DNA of 64,000 bases. Source: Gemmatimonadaceae bacterium. GTDB lineage: Bacteria; Gemmatimonadota; Gemmatimonadetes; Gemmatimonadales; Gemmatimonadaceae. Within the stretch, counting starts at the first letter, position 1; each line of letters opens with the position of its first letter. The DNA lies in assembly GCA_020851035.1 (NCBI GenBank), contig JADZDM010000004.1, forward strand, positions 62,001-126,000, in the 5' to 3' direction. Under the pieces are notes generated by a model, which was not told the origin of the DNA, searched no databases, and worked only from the letters and a program-made list of their open reading frames with translations. Positions 45,836 through 55,448 of this stretch are shown here, in pieces. Made by a program: the position numbers and the translations under genes.

Positions 45836-46270
45836 TCAGGGATGGAACGCGTCGGCTGGTGGGCGATACGACGTGCCGAGTTTCACCGTGAGGTCCAGTC
45901 CCCGGTCGAGCGAGTCGCGCCCACGCTCCACCTGCGCGCCGCCGAGCACGCGCGCCATCCGTTCGGCAGCCTCCGGCTTGTTGCTGTAGTCCACGACGAC
46001 GGTCCCGCTTCGCCGCCCGCCCGGATCGGTGCCGTAGGTGACGACGTCGAAGCCGCGGTCGCGGATCAGGAACGTGGCACGTCGTGCGAGCCCGGCGACG
46101 CCGCTGGCATTGAGCACCTCGACCAGCACCCGCTGCCCCTGCGGCGCGCTGGTGGTGTCGCCGGTCGCAACGATGGAGTCGCGCTGCGTGAAGCGGCGCG
46201 CACCGAACACACCGACCGCGATCACGGCAAGCGCGAAGCCGCCCAGCAACAACTGCCGGCCACGCGTCAT
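45836..46270 (-). CDS. LytR C-terminal domain protein, membrane-anchored
   Basis: A 144-residue protein with one N-terminal membrane helix (LLLGGFALAVIAVGVFGA, about 7-24) and a periplasmic LytR_C domain (VLVEVLNASGVAGLARRATFLIRDRGFDVVTYG through the C-terminus). The LytR-CpsA-Psr catalytic domain is absent. It overlaps the YqeK-like gene by 4 bases. Such short LytR_C proteins are frequent beside yqeK and rsfS in several phyla, but no rsfS is present here. A role in cell-envelope assembly is presumed from the domain only. Confidence 0.82.
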   Translation of the reverse strand: MTRGRQLLLGGFALAVIAVGVFGARRFTQRDSIVATGDTTSAPQGQRVLVEVLNASGVAGLARRATFLIRDRGFDVVTYGTDPGGRRSGTVVVDYSNKPEAAERMARVLGGAQVERGRDSLDRGLDLTVKLGTSYRPPADAFHP

Positions 46271-46794
46271 CGGACCGCGTTCCACATCGCGACGGTCTCG
46301 GGGTGCAGTCCCTTCCCTTCTCGCAGCGACCATTCGAGCCGCACCTTCACGACCTGGCGGAAGACTCCTGCGAAGTCGCCGGGGACCATCTGCGCCAGCC
46401 AGGCCCGTTCTGCCAGCATGAACTTGCGGCCGGGCTCGAGGAAATCGGCCATGAAGAGCGCCTGGCCGGTGCGACCCCACCCCGGATTGCCGAGGGTGTG
46501 CCAGCGGATGGCGTCGAGGACGTCACGGCGTGGCTCACCGAGCGCCTCGAGGCGCGCCGCCGCCGCCGGCCCGTGCAGGATCTCGACCGGCGCATGGAGG
46601 TCGCCGGAGAGTTCGCGCAGCAGTTCCTCGTCGGCATCGCGCAGGGCGTCGTGCCAGATGCCGGCATCGTGCCAGGCGGTGCGCTCGCCGGCCGGGATGT
46701 CCATGGCCCTTGCCCAGCCATCGAGCAGGTCGGTCACGCGAGCGATGTGCTCGCGGCGCTTGGGCGAGGCGACGGCCCAGGGAGGCAGCTTCAT
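46267..46794 (-). CDS. yqeK: YqeK-like HD-domain phosphohydrolase
   Basis: A 175-residue HD protein. REHIARV, WHDAGIWHDALRD (the HD pair), IRWHTLG and MADFLEPGR are spaced as in YqeK, which hydrolyses diadenosine tetraphosphate symmetrically to ADP. The C-terminal part is typical, with ...VVKVRLEWSLREG. The ATG at 46794 overlaps the panC stop (ATGA), so it is translationally coupled to pantothenate synthesis. The name rests on motif spacing, and the Ap4A activity is inferred from the family. Confidence 0.8.
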   Translation of the reverse strand: MKLPPWAVASPKRREHIARVTDLLDGWARAMDIPAGERTAWHDAGIWHDALRDADEELLRELSGDLHAPVEILHGPAAAARLEALGEPRRDVLDAIRWHTLGNPGWGRTGQALFMADFLEPGRKFMLAERAWLAQMVPGDFAGVFRQVVKVRLEWSLREGKGLHPETVAMWNAVR

Positions 46795-47678
46795 GACGTG
46801 AGCGGGGACGGTGCGCATTCGGACGGCGGGAAAGGTTCGCCAAGTCGGTGGTTGTCGAGCAGTCGGGTGGAGCCGACGCGCACCGCGAGGATGATGCACC
46901 GCCCGGGTGCGGCGGTGGTGGAGGGCGCGAGGTCGGTGGGGTCGACGATCGCGAGGTAGTCGACCGTCGCGCGCGGCTCGGCGGCGAGACAGGCCAGGCC
47001 GATGGCGCAGAGTGCGGCGCCGTCCCGTTCCCCGCCGGTGAAGGCGTCGCACATCGCGCGCAGCGTGTCAGGCAGCACACGGGCGGCGCGGCGCTGTGCC
47101 GCGTCGAGGTAGCGATTGCGGCTCGACATCGCGAGTCCGTCAGGCTCGCGCACGATGGGTGCGATGTCGAGGGTGACCGGGATGTCCAGGTCCCGCACCA
47201 TGGCGGCGATCAGCGTCGCCTGTTGCAGGTCCTTCTGGCCGAACACCGCGACATCCGGCTGCACGAGGTTGAAGAGCTTGGCGACGACCGTGAGCACGCC
47301 GGCGAAGTGCCCGGGCCGCACGGCACCCTCCCAGCGATCGGCGATTGCCTCCGGGACCACGCTCACGGCGCGCGGGCCCGGGTACATCACCGCCACCGGC
47401 GGCACGAAGGCCACCTGCGCCCCGCGGGCCATCGCCGCCGCAAGGTCCTCCGCCTCGGTGCGCGGATACGCGGCGAGGTCCTCGGTGGGTGCGAACTGCA
47501 GCGGGTTCACGAAGATGCTCACCACCACGCAGCCGGCCTGCGCCGTCGCGCGGTCGACCAGCGACAGGTGGCCGGCATGCAGCGCGCCCATCGTGGGCAC
47601 GAACGCGATGCGTTCGCCGGCCGCGCGTGCGGCCGCCACCGCTGCGCGCAGCGATCCGACGTCCCGGACCACGAGCAT
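46791..47678 (-). CDS. panC: Pantoate-beta-alanine ligase
   Basis: A 295-residue protein. VPTMGALHAGHLSLVD is the HxGH nucleotide-binding motif, FVNPLQFAPTEDLAAYPR and FGQKDLQQ the substrate loops, and REPDGLAMSSRNRYL the KMSKS-like segment. It joins pantoate and beta-alanine with ATP to give pantothenate for CoA. It follows panB by 2 bases, and the HD-domain gene overlaps its end. A C-terminal extension of about 15 residues is rich in Pro and Ser. Confidence 0.96.
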   Translation of the reverse strand: MLVVRDVGSLRAAVAAARAAGERIAFVPTMGALHAGHLSLVDRATAQAGCVVVSIFVNPLQFAPTEDLAAYPRTEAEDLAAAMARGAQVAFVPPVAVMYPGPRAVSVVPEAIADRWEGAVRPGHFAGVLTVVAKLFNLVQPDVAVFGQKDLQQATLIAAMVRDLDIPVTLDIAPIVREPDGLAMSSRNRYLDAAQRRAARVLPDTLRAMCDAFTGGERDGAALCAIGLACLAAEPRATVDYLAIVDPTDLAPSTTAAPGRCIILAVRVGSTRLLDNHRLGEPFPPSECAPSPLTS

Positions 47679-47680
47679 GG

Positions 47681-48520
47681 TCAGCCGAAGCTCGTGCTGT
47701 CGTCGGGGTAGCGGCCCGCGCGGACATCATCGGCGTAGGCGCTCACGGCACTCTTCACGATGCCCGCCACGTCCGCGTACCGCTTCAGGAACTTCGGGCG
47801 AAACCCTTCGTTGAGGCCGATCAGGTCGGGGAGGACGAGGATCTGCCCGTCGCAGCCGGCACCGGCACCGATGCCGACGGTGGGAATGCGCAGCGACGCC
47901 GAGATGCCGCGCGAGAGGTCGGTCGGCATCAGCTCCAGCACGATCGCGAAGCAGCCTGCCTCCTGCAGGGCGAGTGCATCGGCGCGGAGGCGTTCCGCGA
48001 CGTCGTCCTCACGCCCCTGCACACGGGCACCGCTGAGAGCCGGGTCACTCTGCGGGGTGTAGCCGATGTGGCCCATCACGGGGATCCCGGCATCGACGCA
48101 GGCCCGGATCGCCGCCAGTGCCGCGGCGCCCGCCCCCTCCAGCTTGACGGCGGTGCAGTCGGTCTCGGACATCGCGCGGCCGGCGTTGCGCACCGCCTCG
48201 GTGGCCGACACCTGGTAGGTCATCCAGGGCATGTCGAAGATCAGCATGGCGCGACGCACGCCGCGGCGCACCGCGGCGCAATGCCAGATCATCTGGTCGA
48301 GCGTGACGCGGCGCGTGGACTCGTGGCCTGCGACCACCATCCCCAGCGAGTCGCCGACCAGCACCATGTCCACGCCGGCGGCGTCCACCATGCGGCCGAA
48401 CAGCACGTCGTAGGCGGTGGTGGCCACGATCTTCTCGCCCGCGACCTTCTTCGCCTGGAGGTCACGGATCGTCACCGGCTTGCCGGTGGAAGCCGGCGGG
48501 GGTGTCATGTGCGCGCTCAT
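47681..48520 (-). CDS. panB: 3-methyl-2-oxobutanoate hydroxymethyltransferase
   Basis: A 279-residue protein. The ATG at 48520 has GAGG about 7 bases upstream; a second ATG at 48508 is possible. TTAYDVLFGRMVDAAGVDMVLVGDSLGM is the metal- and substrate-binding signature, and GIGAGAGCDGQILVLPDLIG is conserved near the end. It transfers a one-carbon unit from methylene-tetrahydrofolate to ketoisovalerate, the first step of pantothenate synthesis. That need for folate gives meaning to its place after folB-folK. Confidence 0.96.
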   Translation of the reverse strand: MSAHMTPPPASTGKPVTIRDLQAKKVAGEKIVATTAYDVLFGRMVDAAGVDMVLVGDSLGMVVAGHESTRRVTLDQMIWHCAAVRRGVRRAMLIFDMPWMTYQVSATEAVRNAGRAMSETDCTAVKLEGAGAAALAAIRACVDAGIPVMGHIGYTPQSDPALSGARVQGREDDVAERLRADALALQEAGCFAIVLELMPTDLSRGISASLRIPTVGIGAGAGCDGQILVLPDLIGLNEGFRPKFLKRYADVAGIVKSAVSAYADDVRAGRYPDDSTSFG

Positions 48521-48527
48521 CGGAACC

Positions 48528-49076
48528 TCATCGAAGACTGGCGTCCCAGGTGCCGGAGGGGCGACGCACGCCGTGTGCATCGTCGTGCGGCGCGGTGTCC
48601 ATGCCGGCATGGACCTGCGCGGATGCGATGGCCTCGCGTGCGGCCTCGACGCCGAGCAGCACGGCGAGCTCCCGGTGCCAGAAATCCCGGTCGAGCAGTC
48701 CCGGGTGCGGCACGAGGAGTTCCCGCGTCGTGATGATCGTGTCACGGACCCAGACGATGTCCAGGTCGAGCGTGCGCGGCCCCTTCGGCTGGAGGCGCGT
48801 GCGTCCGTGCTGCTCCTCGATCACCTGCAGCAGGGCGAGCAGTGCCGGCAGGCTGCAGTCGGTGTCCAGCAGCAGCATCTGGTTGAGGAACGGCGCCTGC
48901 GGTGGCCCGATGGCGATCGTCTCATCGGTCGGCGTGACGGCGAGCACCGTGACCGACTCGAGGGCGGCGATGGCCGCGATGGCGCTCGCGAGCGTCTCGT
49001 GCCGGTCCCCGACATTGGAGCCGAGGGCGATGGCCACGCGCAGGTGGACGGCGCCGTAGTCCGCGGCGATGGTCAT
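48528..49076 (-). CDS. folK: 2-amino-4-hydroxy-6-hydroxymethyldihydropteridine pyrophosphokinase
   Basis: A 182-residue HPPK. VAIALGSNVGDR is the glycine-Asn motif, FLNQMLLLDTD the pterin-binding strand, and GPRTLDLDIVWVRD the Asp pair for two Mg ions, with VPHPGLLDRDF after it. It pyrophosphorylates the pterin for folate synthesis. Its ATG overlaps the folB stop (ATGA). The C-terminal ~35 residues beyond the usual fold are Ala/His/Asp-rich and of unknown value. Confidence 0.94.
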   Translation of the reverse strand: MTIAADYGAVHLRVAIALGSNVGDRHETLASAIAAIAALESVTVLAVTPTDETIAIGPPQAPFLNQMLLLDTDCSLPALLALLQVIEEQHGRTRLQPKGPRTLDLDIVWVRDTIITTRELLVPHPGLLDRDFWHRELAVLLGVEAAREAIASAQVHAGMDTAPHDDAHGVRRPSGTWDASLR

Positions 49077-49429
49077 GCGCGCGCGCCGTCCTCGACGACC
49101 ACCTCGGCGTGGTCGAGCGGGCCGCCGAGTGCCACCTGCGGCTTGCGCAGTGCCACGCGCGCGCCCCGCACGCCGGGCAGGGCCACCGCGCCGGCCGCGA
49201 TCTCCTGGCCGAGGGTCTCGAGATAGCGCAACGGCCCGGCCGCGACGCAGCGCGCCGTCAGGTCGTAGAGCGCGCGGTAGTCCACGGTGATCGCGCCCAG
49301 GGGCGCCGGCGTCGCCCACACGGTCAGGTCCACCTCGAGCGGCTGGCTGAACTCCGCCTCGTGCGGCAGGATGCCGACGCGGCAGTGGAACCGCATGTTG
49401 CGGAGCGTGATCTCGACGGGAGCGGGCAT
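49073..49429 (-). CDS. folB: Dihydroneopterin aldolase
   Basis: A 118-residue protein of normal size. ITLRNMRFHCRVGILPHEAEFSQPLEVDLTV at the N-terminus includes the usual G-x-x-x-x-E motif, VDYRALYDL follows, and LETLGQEIA carries the second conserved Glu. It converts dihydroneopterin to 6-hydroxymethyldihydropterin and glycolaldehyde. It is the first gene of the folB-folK-panB-panC-yqeK-LytR_C run. A TATCTT box lies 38 bases before its ATG. Confidence 0.92.
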   Translation of the reverse strand: MPAPVEITLRNMRFHCRVGILPHEAEFSQPLEVDLTVWATPAPLGAITVDYRALYDLTARCVAAGPLRYLETLGQEIAAGAVALPGVRGARVALRKPQVALGGPLDHAEVVVEDGARA

Positions 49430-49467
49430 TCAGCGTGGCGCAGGGGGACGGCCGGCGGCGGCCCCCA

Positions 49468-49473
49468 AAGATA
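49468..49473 (-). promoter_or_regulatory. -10-like TATCTT box upstream of folB
   Basis: On the minus strand GGTATCTTTG lies in the 92-base gap between trpA and folB, the only gap available for a promoter of the folate/pantothenate operon. A short leader of about 31 bases is predicted. The -35 site is not clear. Confidence 0.4.
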
Positions 49474-49521
49474 CCGCCGGCGCGCCCGTGATGGACCACG
49501 GGCGGGTGCCGGCCCCGCCGC

Positions 49522-50315
49522 CTACGATCCCGCCGCCTCGTCGAGCCCCGCGCGCAGGTCCCGCACCAGCGCCAGCGCGTCATCGACCGAGGCCTCGGCA
49601 GCCCGCACGATGGCGCTCCCGACCACCACACCGTCGGCCAGCGACGCCACGCGACGCGCCTGCTCCCGCGTGCTGATCCCGAAGCCGACGCAGATGGGCA
49701 GCGTGGTGGCGCCACGCAGCCGGCCGATCACCTCGGGCAGGTCGGTCGCCAGTGCATCCTGGGCGCCCGTGACACCGAGGCGGCTGATGAGGTACACGAA
49801 GCCGCTGCCGTGCCGCGCGATCTCGGCCATGCGGGACGCGGGTGTGGTGGGCGCGACGAGGCGGACGTAGGCCAGCGGCGAGCTGCCGAGCCACGCCTCG
49901 CGCTCCGGATCGGCGCCAACCGGCATGTCGGTGACCAGGATGCCCGACACGCCGGCATCGGCGGCGCGCTGGAGCACGTCGGCGCCGGCGTTGAGGATCG
50001 GGTTCAGGTAGCTGAAGAGCACGACCGGGATGCCGACACGTGCGCGGCGCACCATGTCCAGCACGCCGTCGAAGGTCATGCCGTGCGCCAGGGCGAGCTG
50101 TGAGCTGCGCTGGATCACCGGGCCATCGGCGAGCGGGTCGGAGAACGGCACCCCCAGCTCGATGCAGTCGGCGCCGGCGGCCTCGAGGCCCTGCAGGAGC
50201 GCCATCGACCGCTCCGGGTCGGGATGGCCGGCGGTGATGTACGGCACCAGCGCGCGACGCCCCGCGCTGCGCAGTGCGAGCATCCGCTCGGTGAGGTGCA
50301 CCGCAGCCGCCGCCG

Positions 50316-50319
<4 letters not shown>
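49522..50319 (-). CDS. trpA: Tryptophan synthase alpha chain
   Basis: A 265-residue TIM-barrel protein. [18 protein letters not shown] is the signature with the catalytic Glu and Asp; [20 protein letters not shown] and VGFGIST are conserved. It cleaves indole-glycerol phosphate to indole and passes it to TrpB. The GTG at 50319 overlaps the trpB stop (GTGA). It is the last gene of trpC-trpF-trpB-trpA. Confidence 0.96.
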
Positions 50320-51521
<1,202 letters not shown>

Positions 51522-52211
51522 CTACTGGACTCCTGCGAGGGACAATTGCTCATCCACGCCGTCGCCGCGGACGGCGGCGATGAATCGCTGCACGCGCGCG
51601 TGATCCTTGATTCCGGGCGCGGATTCCACACCCGACGAGACATCCACAACGTCCGGCGACAGCAGGGCGATCCCGGTGCGCACGTTGTCCGGCGTCAGGC
51701 CGCCGGCCAGCACCAGCAGGGCGCTGGTCTCCGCCGACTCACGGATCGCCTGCAGCGGCGCCTGCAGCGCGCGCCAGTCGATCGTCACGCCGGTGCCGCC
51801 GAGGGCCCCGGGCACGAAGGCATCCAGCACGATGCCGTCGGCGACGCTGAAGAGCGCCGTGGCGCGCTCGCGGTCGAGTGCACCGGCGGCCACGCGCATC
51901 ACCGCCCAGATGCCGCCGGGCCAGCGTTCGCGCAGGTCCTGCACCATGCGTGGCGACGGATCACCATGGAGCTGCACGATGTCGGCGCCGGCGGCCATGG
52001 CGCCACGGACGATGTCGTCCACCGGTTCATGCCCCACCACCACCACGCGGGTGGCAGTGCCGGCCATGCTGAACACCGCGCGGGCCCCCTCCGGTGAGAC
52101 CAGGCGCGGGCCGCCGGCGAGGATCGCACCGGCGTAGCGCGCTCCGGCGGCGACGGCGGCCGCCGCGTCGTCGGGGCGCACGAGGCCGCAGATCTTCACC
52201 GCGGGGTGCAT
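51522..52211 (-). CDS. trpF: Phosphoribosylanthranilate isomerase
   Basis: A 229-residue barrel. VKICGLVRPDDA is the diagnostic N-terminal motif with the catalytic Cys, VQLHGD the middle motif, LDAFVPGALGGTGVTIDW the substrate loop, and LVLAGGLTPDNV and VDVSSGVESAPGIKD the C-terminal phosphate site. It carries out the Amadori rearrangement in tryptophan synthesis. It sits 2 bases after trpC. Confidence 0.96.
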   Translation of the reverse strand: MHPAVKICGLVRPDDAAAAVAAGARYAGAILAGGPRLVSPEGARAVFSMAGTATRVVVVGHEPVDDIVRGAMAAGADIVQLHGDPSPRMVQDLRERWPGGIWAVMRVAAGALDRERATALFSVADGIVLDAFVPGALGGTGVTIDWRALQAPLQAIRESAETSALLVLAGGLTPDNVRTGIALLSPDVVDVSSGVESAPGIKDHARVQRFIAAVRGDGVDEQLSLAGVQ

Positions 52212-52213
52212 CG

Positions 52214-53044
52214 TCAGGCCCTGCGCCGCCGCCGCGCGACGCCGGTCAGGCCGGCGACGTCGTCGGCCGGCGTGCCCGAGGCGGAGATCGTCGAGCCCAC
52301 GAGCACCGCATCGGCGCCGCAGTCCGCGGCCCGTTCGACGTCGGCGCGGGAGCGCACGCCGCTCTCGTAGATCGCGATGTGCGTGACCGGGATGCGCGGG
52401 AGGAGGCGCGCGCTCACGCTGTCGTCGAGTTCGAGGGTCTCGAGGTTGCGGTTGTTGACGCCGATCAGCAGCGCGCCGGACTCCAGCGCGAGCTCGAGCT
52501 CGTGCTCGTCCCGGACTTCGACCAGCGGCTCGACGCCGAGCTTGCGGGCGGTGAAGACGAGGGCGTGGAGGTCGGCGGCGGGCAGGGCGCGCGCGATCAG
52601 CAGCGCCGCGGAGGCACCGGCCTGGCGCGCCTCCACCAGCTGGACGGCGTCGGTGATGAAGTCCTTGCGGATGCAGGGCCCGAGGTCGAGTGCGGCCGCG
52701 ATCCGCAGGTCATCGAGGGCGCCCCCGAACTCGCTCGGCTCGGTGAGGATGGAGAACGCAGTGGCCCCTCCCGAGGCGTACTGCCGCACCTGCAGGGCGG
52801 CATCGAGCGCCGTGTTGATCTCGCCCTTCGACGGCGAGCTGCGCTTGAGCTCCGCGAGGACGGCCACGTCGCTGCGGCGCGTGATGGCGGCGAGGATGTC
52901 GACCGGTGGCGGCACGAGGAGGGCGGCCGCCTCACGCGCCTCGAAGGGCATCGCCGCGCGTGCCGCGGCCGCGCGGGCCGCGCTTGCCGAACTCAGCCGA
53001 CCGAGGGGGCCGACGGGTGCGGTCCAGAGGCGAGCCACTTGCAT
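52214..53044 (-). CDS. trpC: Indole-3-glycerol phosphate synthase
   Basis: A 276-residue protein. VLAELKRSSPSKG has the catalytic Lys, ALDLGPCIRKDFI the second, VEVRDEHELELAL and IGVNNRNLETLELD later motifs, and IAIYESGVRSRADV the C-terminal phosphate site. The N-terminal ~45 residues are an Ala/Arg-rich helix that replaces the usual start. It closes the indole ring. It is the first gene of the trpCFBA run, divergent from lexA. TGCCGAAG repeats lie in its short leader. Confidence 0.95.
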   Translation of the reverse strand: MQVARLWTAPVGPLGRLSSASAARAAAARAAMPFEAREAAALLVPPPVDILAAITRRSDVAVLAELKRSSPSKGEINTALDAALQVRQYASGGATAFSILTEPSEFGGALDDLRIAAALDLGPCIRKDFITDAVQLVEARQAGASAALLIARALPAADLHALVFTARKLGVEPLVEVRDEHELELALESGALLIGVNNRNLETLELDDSVSARLLPRIPVTHIAIYESGVRSRADVERAADCGADAVLVGSTISASGTPADDVAGLTGVARRRRRA

Positions 53045-53110
53045 TTCGGGATTCCTTCGGCAATAGTCTTCGGCAGTTCTTCGGGGTGAACTCCCTGCCT
53101 CGGCAATCTA
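53045..53110. promoter_or_regulatory. trpC-lexA divergent control region with TTCGGCA repeats and a GTTC-N8-GAAC palindrome
   Basis: Read on the plus strand, TTCGG-core units begin at 53045, 53056, 53069 and 53080, plus CTCGGCA at 53099, so the first four are spaced 11, 13 and 11 bases, close to one helical turn. GTTC at 53076-53079 and GAAC at 53088-53091 form an inverted repeat that overlaps the place expected for the lexA -35 box. A TAGCGA at 53109-53114 may be the lexA -10, and TAGATT on the opposite strand (53110-53105) may be the trpC -10. LexA usually represses its own gene, so these elements are candidates for its operator. Confidence 0.5.
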
Positions 53111-53151
53111 GCGAAGTCCATCCGTCCTCTGCATCAGCGGGAGCCCGACAC

Positions 53152-53763
53152 ATGTCGCTCACCAAGCGCCAGCGCGAAATCCTCACCTTCCTCTCGTTGT
53201 ACGCCGACGAGAACGGGTACGCGCCGAGCTTCGAGGAAATTGCCGAGAACTTCGGGTTCACGAGCCTCGCGACGGTGCACGAGCACCTCAGCAATCTCGA
53301 ACGGAAGGGGTACATCCGGCGTGGCTACAACGAGAGCCGCGCGATCGAGATCCTGCCGTCCGAGTCGTCACCCCGCTTCGTGGAATTGCCACTGCTGGGC
53401 CTGGTTGCGGCCGGCATGCCGATCGAGGCGTCGGGCACGGGTGAGACGATGGCCATCCCGCCGGACATGCTTCGCAAGACGGGCAACCACTACGTCCTCA
53501 AGGTGCGCGGCAACTCGATGATCGACGAGCAGATCCGCGACGGCGACTTCGTGGTGGTCAACGAGCGGAAGAGCGCCGACAACGGCGAGATGGTGATCGC
53601 GCTGCTCGAGCGCACCTCCGCCACGGTGAAGCGCTACTATCGCGAGAAGGACGGCCGCATCCGGTTGCAGCCGGCCAACGAGACCATGGAGCCGATCTTC
53701 ACCGACGAGCGCAACCTGCTGATCCAGGGCGTGGTGGTCGGCGTGCTCCGGCGGTACGCATGA
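53152..53763 (+). CDS. lexA: LexA repressor
   Basis: A 203-residue protein from the ATG at 53152. The N-terminal winged helix (MSLTKRQREILTFLSLYADENG, then SLATVHEHLSNLERKGYIRR) binds operators. The self-cleavage site is Ala87-Gly88 in GLVAAGMP, with Ser122 in GNSMIDEQIRDGD and Lys160 in SATVKRYY forming the dyad. It represses SOS genes until RecA filaments trigger autocleavage. The open frame upstream of the ATG overlaps the control region and is not used. A VOC-family gene overlaps its end by 4 bases. Confidence 0.96.
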   Translation: MSLTKRQREILTFLSLYADENGYAPSFEEIAENFGFTSLATVHEHLSNLERKGYIRRGYNESRAIEILPSESSPRFVELPLLGLVAAGMPIEASGTGETMAIPPDMLRKTGNHYVLKVRGNSMIDEQIRDGDFVVVNERKSADNGEMVIALLERTSATVKRYYREKDGRIRLQPANETMEPIFTDERNLLIQGVVVGVLRRYA

Positions 53764-54143
53764 CCAGCCCGACCTCCATCCGGGGGCTGCGGACGGCGAT
53801 CTACGCCGTTCCCGACCTGGCGGCCGCGAAGGCCTGGTACACATCGGCCCTCGAGCGGCCGCCGTACTTCGACGAGGAGTTCTACGTCGGCTACAACGTC
53901 GGGGGCTTCGAACTGGGCCTGGTGCCGGAGCCCGAGGCGCCGGCGGAGCGGGACGCCGCCGGTGTGGCGTTCTGGGGGGTGGACGACGCCGAGGGCGCCT
54001 ACGCCAGGCTGGTGGGCCTCGGTGCGGCCGACCATGAGCCAGTCCAGGATGTGGGCGGCGGAGTCCGGATCGGCGCCGTGCGCGACCCGTTCGGCAACAT
54101 CCTCGGCGTGGTGCAGAACCCGAATTTCCGCATCGAGGGCTGA
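53760..54143 (+). CDS. VOC (glyoxalase/bleomycin-resistance) family protein
   Basis: A 127-residue protein with the paired beta-alpha-beta-beta-beta modules of the VOC fold: AIYAVPDLAAAKAWYTSAL and, in the second half, GVDDAEGAYARLVGLG through RDPFGNILGVVQNP. A single domain of this size dimerises to make metal- or drug-binding sites. Possible metal residues are few: no His in the first strand, and Glu in FELGLVPEPE. The reaction is not assignable. The overlap with lexA (ATGA) implies cotranscription and perhaps SOS control. Confidence 0.82.
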   Translation: MTSPTSIRGLRTAIYAVPDLAAAKAWYTSALERPPYFDEEFYVGYNVGGFELGLVPEPEAPAERDAAGVAFWGVDDAEGAYARLVGLGAADHEPVQDVGGGVRIGAVRDPFGNILGVVQNPNFRIEG

Positions 54144-54245
54144 CCCGGCAGACCTCAAGTCGCCGGCGCAAACATCCGACACTCGGCGGAGATCATTCCC
54201 CGGCTTCCGGGCCGGATCGGGACCCCCCTTGTTGGACCAGCGGCC

Positions 54246-55436
54246 ATGCGCCTCGTTCTCGTTGACAACGAACACCACGTGGCCGACGCCCACCGGCGCG
54301 CGCTGCGAAGCGTCAGGCCGGAATGGGACGTGGTGCTCGCCAGCACCCCGGCGGCCGCGCTCGAGGCACTCGAGGCAGGCCGCACTGATGTCTTCATCTC
54401 GGAACTGGGCGCCCCCGGCAGCGGGTGTGTCGAGCTGTTCGAAACGGTGAAGGCGCGCTGGCCCTCGATCGTCCGCATCGCGCTGTCGGAGTTCGCGGAC
54501 CGCGCGGTGGCGCTGCGCCTCGAGCGGAGCGTGCACCGCTTCCTCCACAAGCCCTGCGACACTTACACGCTGGCGATGCTGATCGAGCGCAACAGCACGT
54601 TACGTGACGTCGTGCACGATCCCTCGGTGCTGGCTGCCATCGGCGGGCTCGAGGCCATCCCGCGACCACCGGTGACGGTGCAGGCGCTGGAGAAGGTGCT
54701 CGCGGATCCGGATGCCGGCGTGATTGCAGTGGCTGCCGTGATCAGTCGCGACGCCGCACTCACCGCGCGGCTCCTGCGCGTGGTGAACAGTTCGTTCTTC
54801 GGTGTCGGCCGGCAGGTCACGCGCGTCGACGCCGCCGTGAACTTCATGGGCGTCTCGCTGGTGCGGTCGATCGCGCTCGCGGATGGTGCGGTGCGGTCGT
54901 TCACGGTCGATCCGGCGGTGCTCGACCTCGACGACTGGAACATGCACGCCGTGCGCGTGGCCACCGCCTCCCGCGACATCGCACTGGCGATCTGTCCGCA
55001 GGATCGCTCGCTCGCCGACGAGGCGTTCCTCGCCGGCCTCCTGCACGACGTCGGCCAGGTGGTGGTGGCGGGCGTGTCACCGACCCGGTGGCGCGCGCTG
55101 GAAGCCGATGCCAGCGAGGCCGGTGTGTCGGTCGACGTGGTCGAACACCGCACCGGCGCCGTGGCGCATTCGCTGGTGGGCGCGTACCTGCTCAGCCTGT
55201 GGGGACTGCCCTCGGGCGTGATCGAGGCGGTGGCCTTCCACCACACGCCGGAACGCCTGGCGGGCTCCATTTTCGATGCCGCGATTGCGGTGCACATCGC
55301 CGATGCGATGGCAGCGCGCGCCCCGGGACGCATCGCCCCCGCGCTTCACCTGCCGAGCATCCGTGCTGCCGGCATCACCGACGAGCAGCTGCAGGGCTGG
55401 CGCATGCGCTACGGCGCGCTCGACGCCGCGGCCTGA
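54246..55436 (+). CDS. HDOD signalling protein with a degenerate receiver domain
   Basis: A 396-residue protein. Residues 1-120 form a response-regulator receiver: VLVDNE keeps Asp7 of the acid pocket, Ser81 and Lys102 (LHKP) keep the switch and Lys positions, but the phospho-acceptor Asp is Glu53 (FISELGAPGSG). Residues about 140-340 are an HDOD domain (AVAAVISRDAALTARLLRVVNSSFFG, LLHDVGQVV, FHHTPE), a regulatory relative of HD-GYP enzymes. It is probably a cytoplasmic protein acting by protein contacts. It starts 102 bases after the VOC gene and may share its transcript. Confidence 0.85.
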   Translation: MRLVLVDNEHHVADAHRRALRSVRPEWDVVLASTPAAALEALEAGRTDVFISELGAPGSGCVELFETVKARWPSIVRIALSEFADRAVALRLERSVHRFLHKPCDTYTLAMLIERNSTLRDVVHDPSVLAAIGGLEAIPRPPVTVQALEKVLADPDAGVIAVAAVISRDAALTARLLRVVNSSFFGVGRQVTRVDAAVNFMGVSLVRSIALADGAVRSFTVDPAVLDLDDWNMHAVRVATASRDIALAICPQDRSLADEAFLAGLLHDVGQVVVAGVSPTRWRALEADASEAGVSVDVVEHRTGAVAHSLVGAYLLSLWGLPSGVIEAVAFHHTPERLAGSIFDAAIAVHIADAMAARAPGRIAPALHLPSIRAAGITDEQLQGWRMRYGALDAAA

Positions 55437-55448
55437 CGCTCCGCGGCG

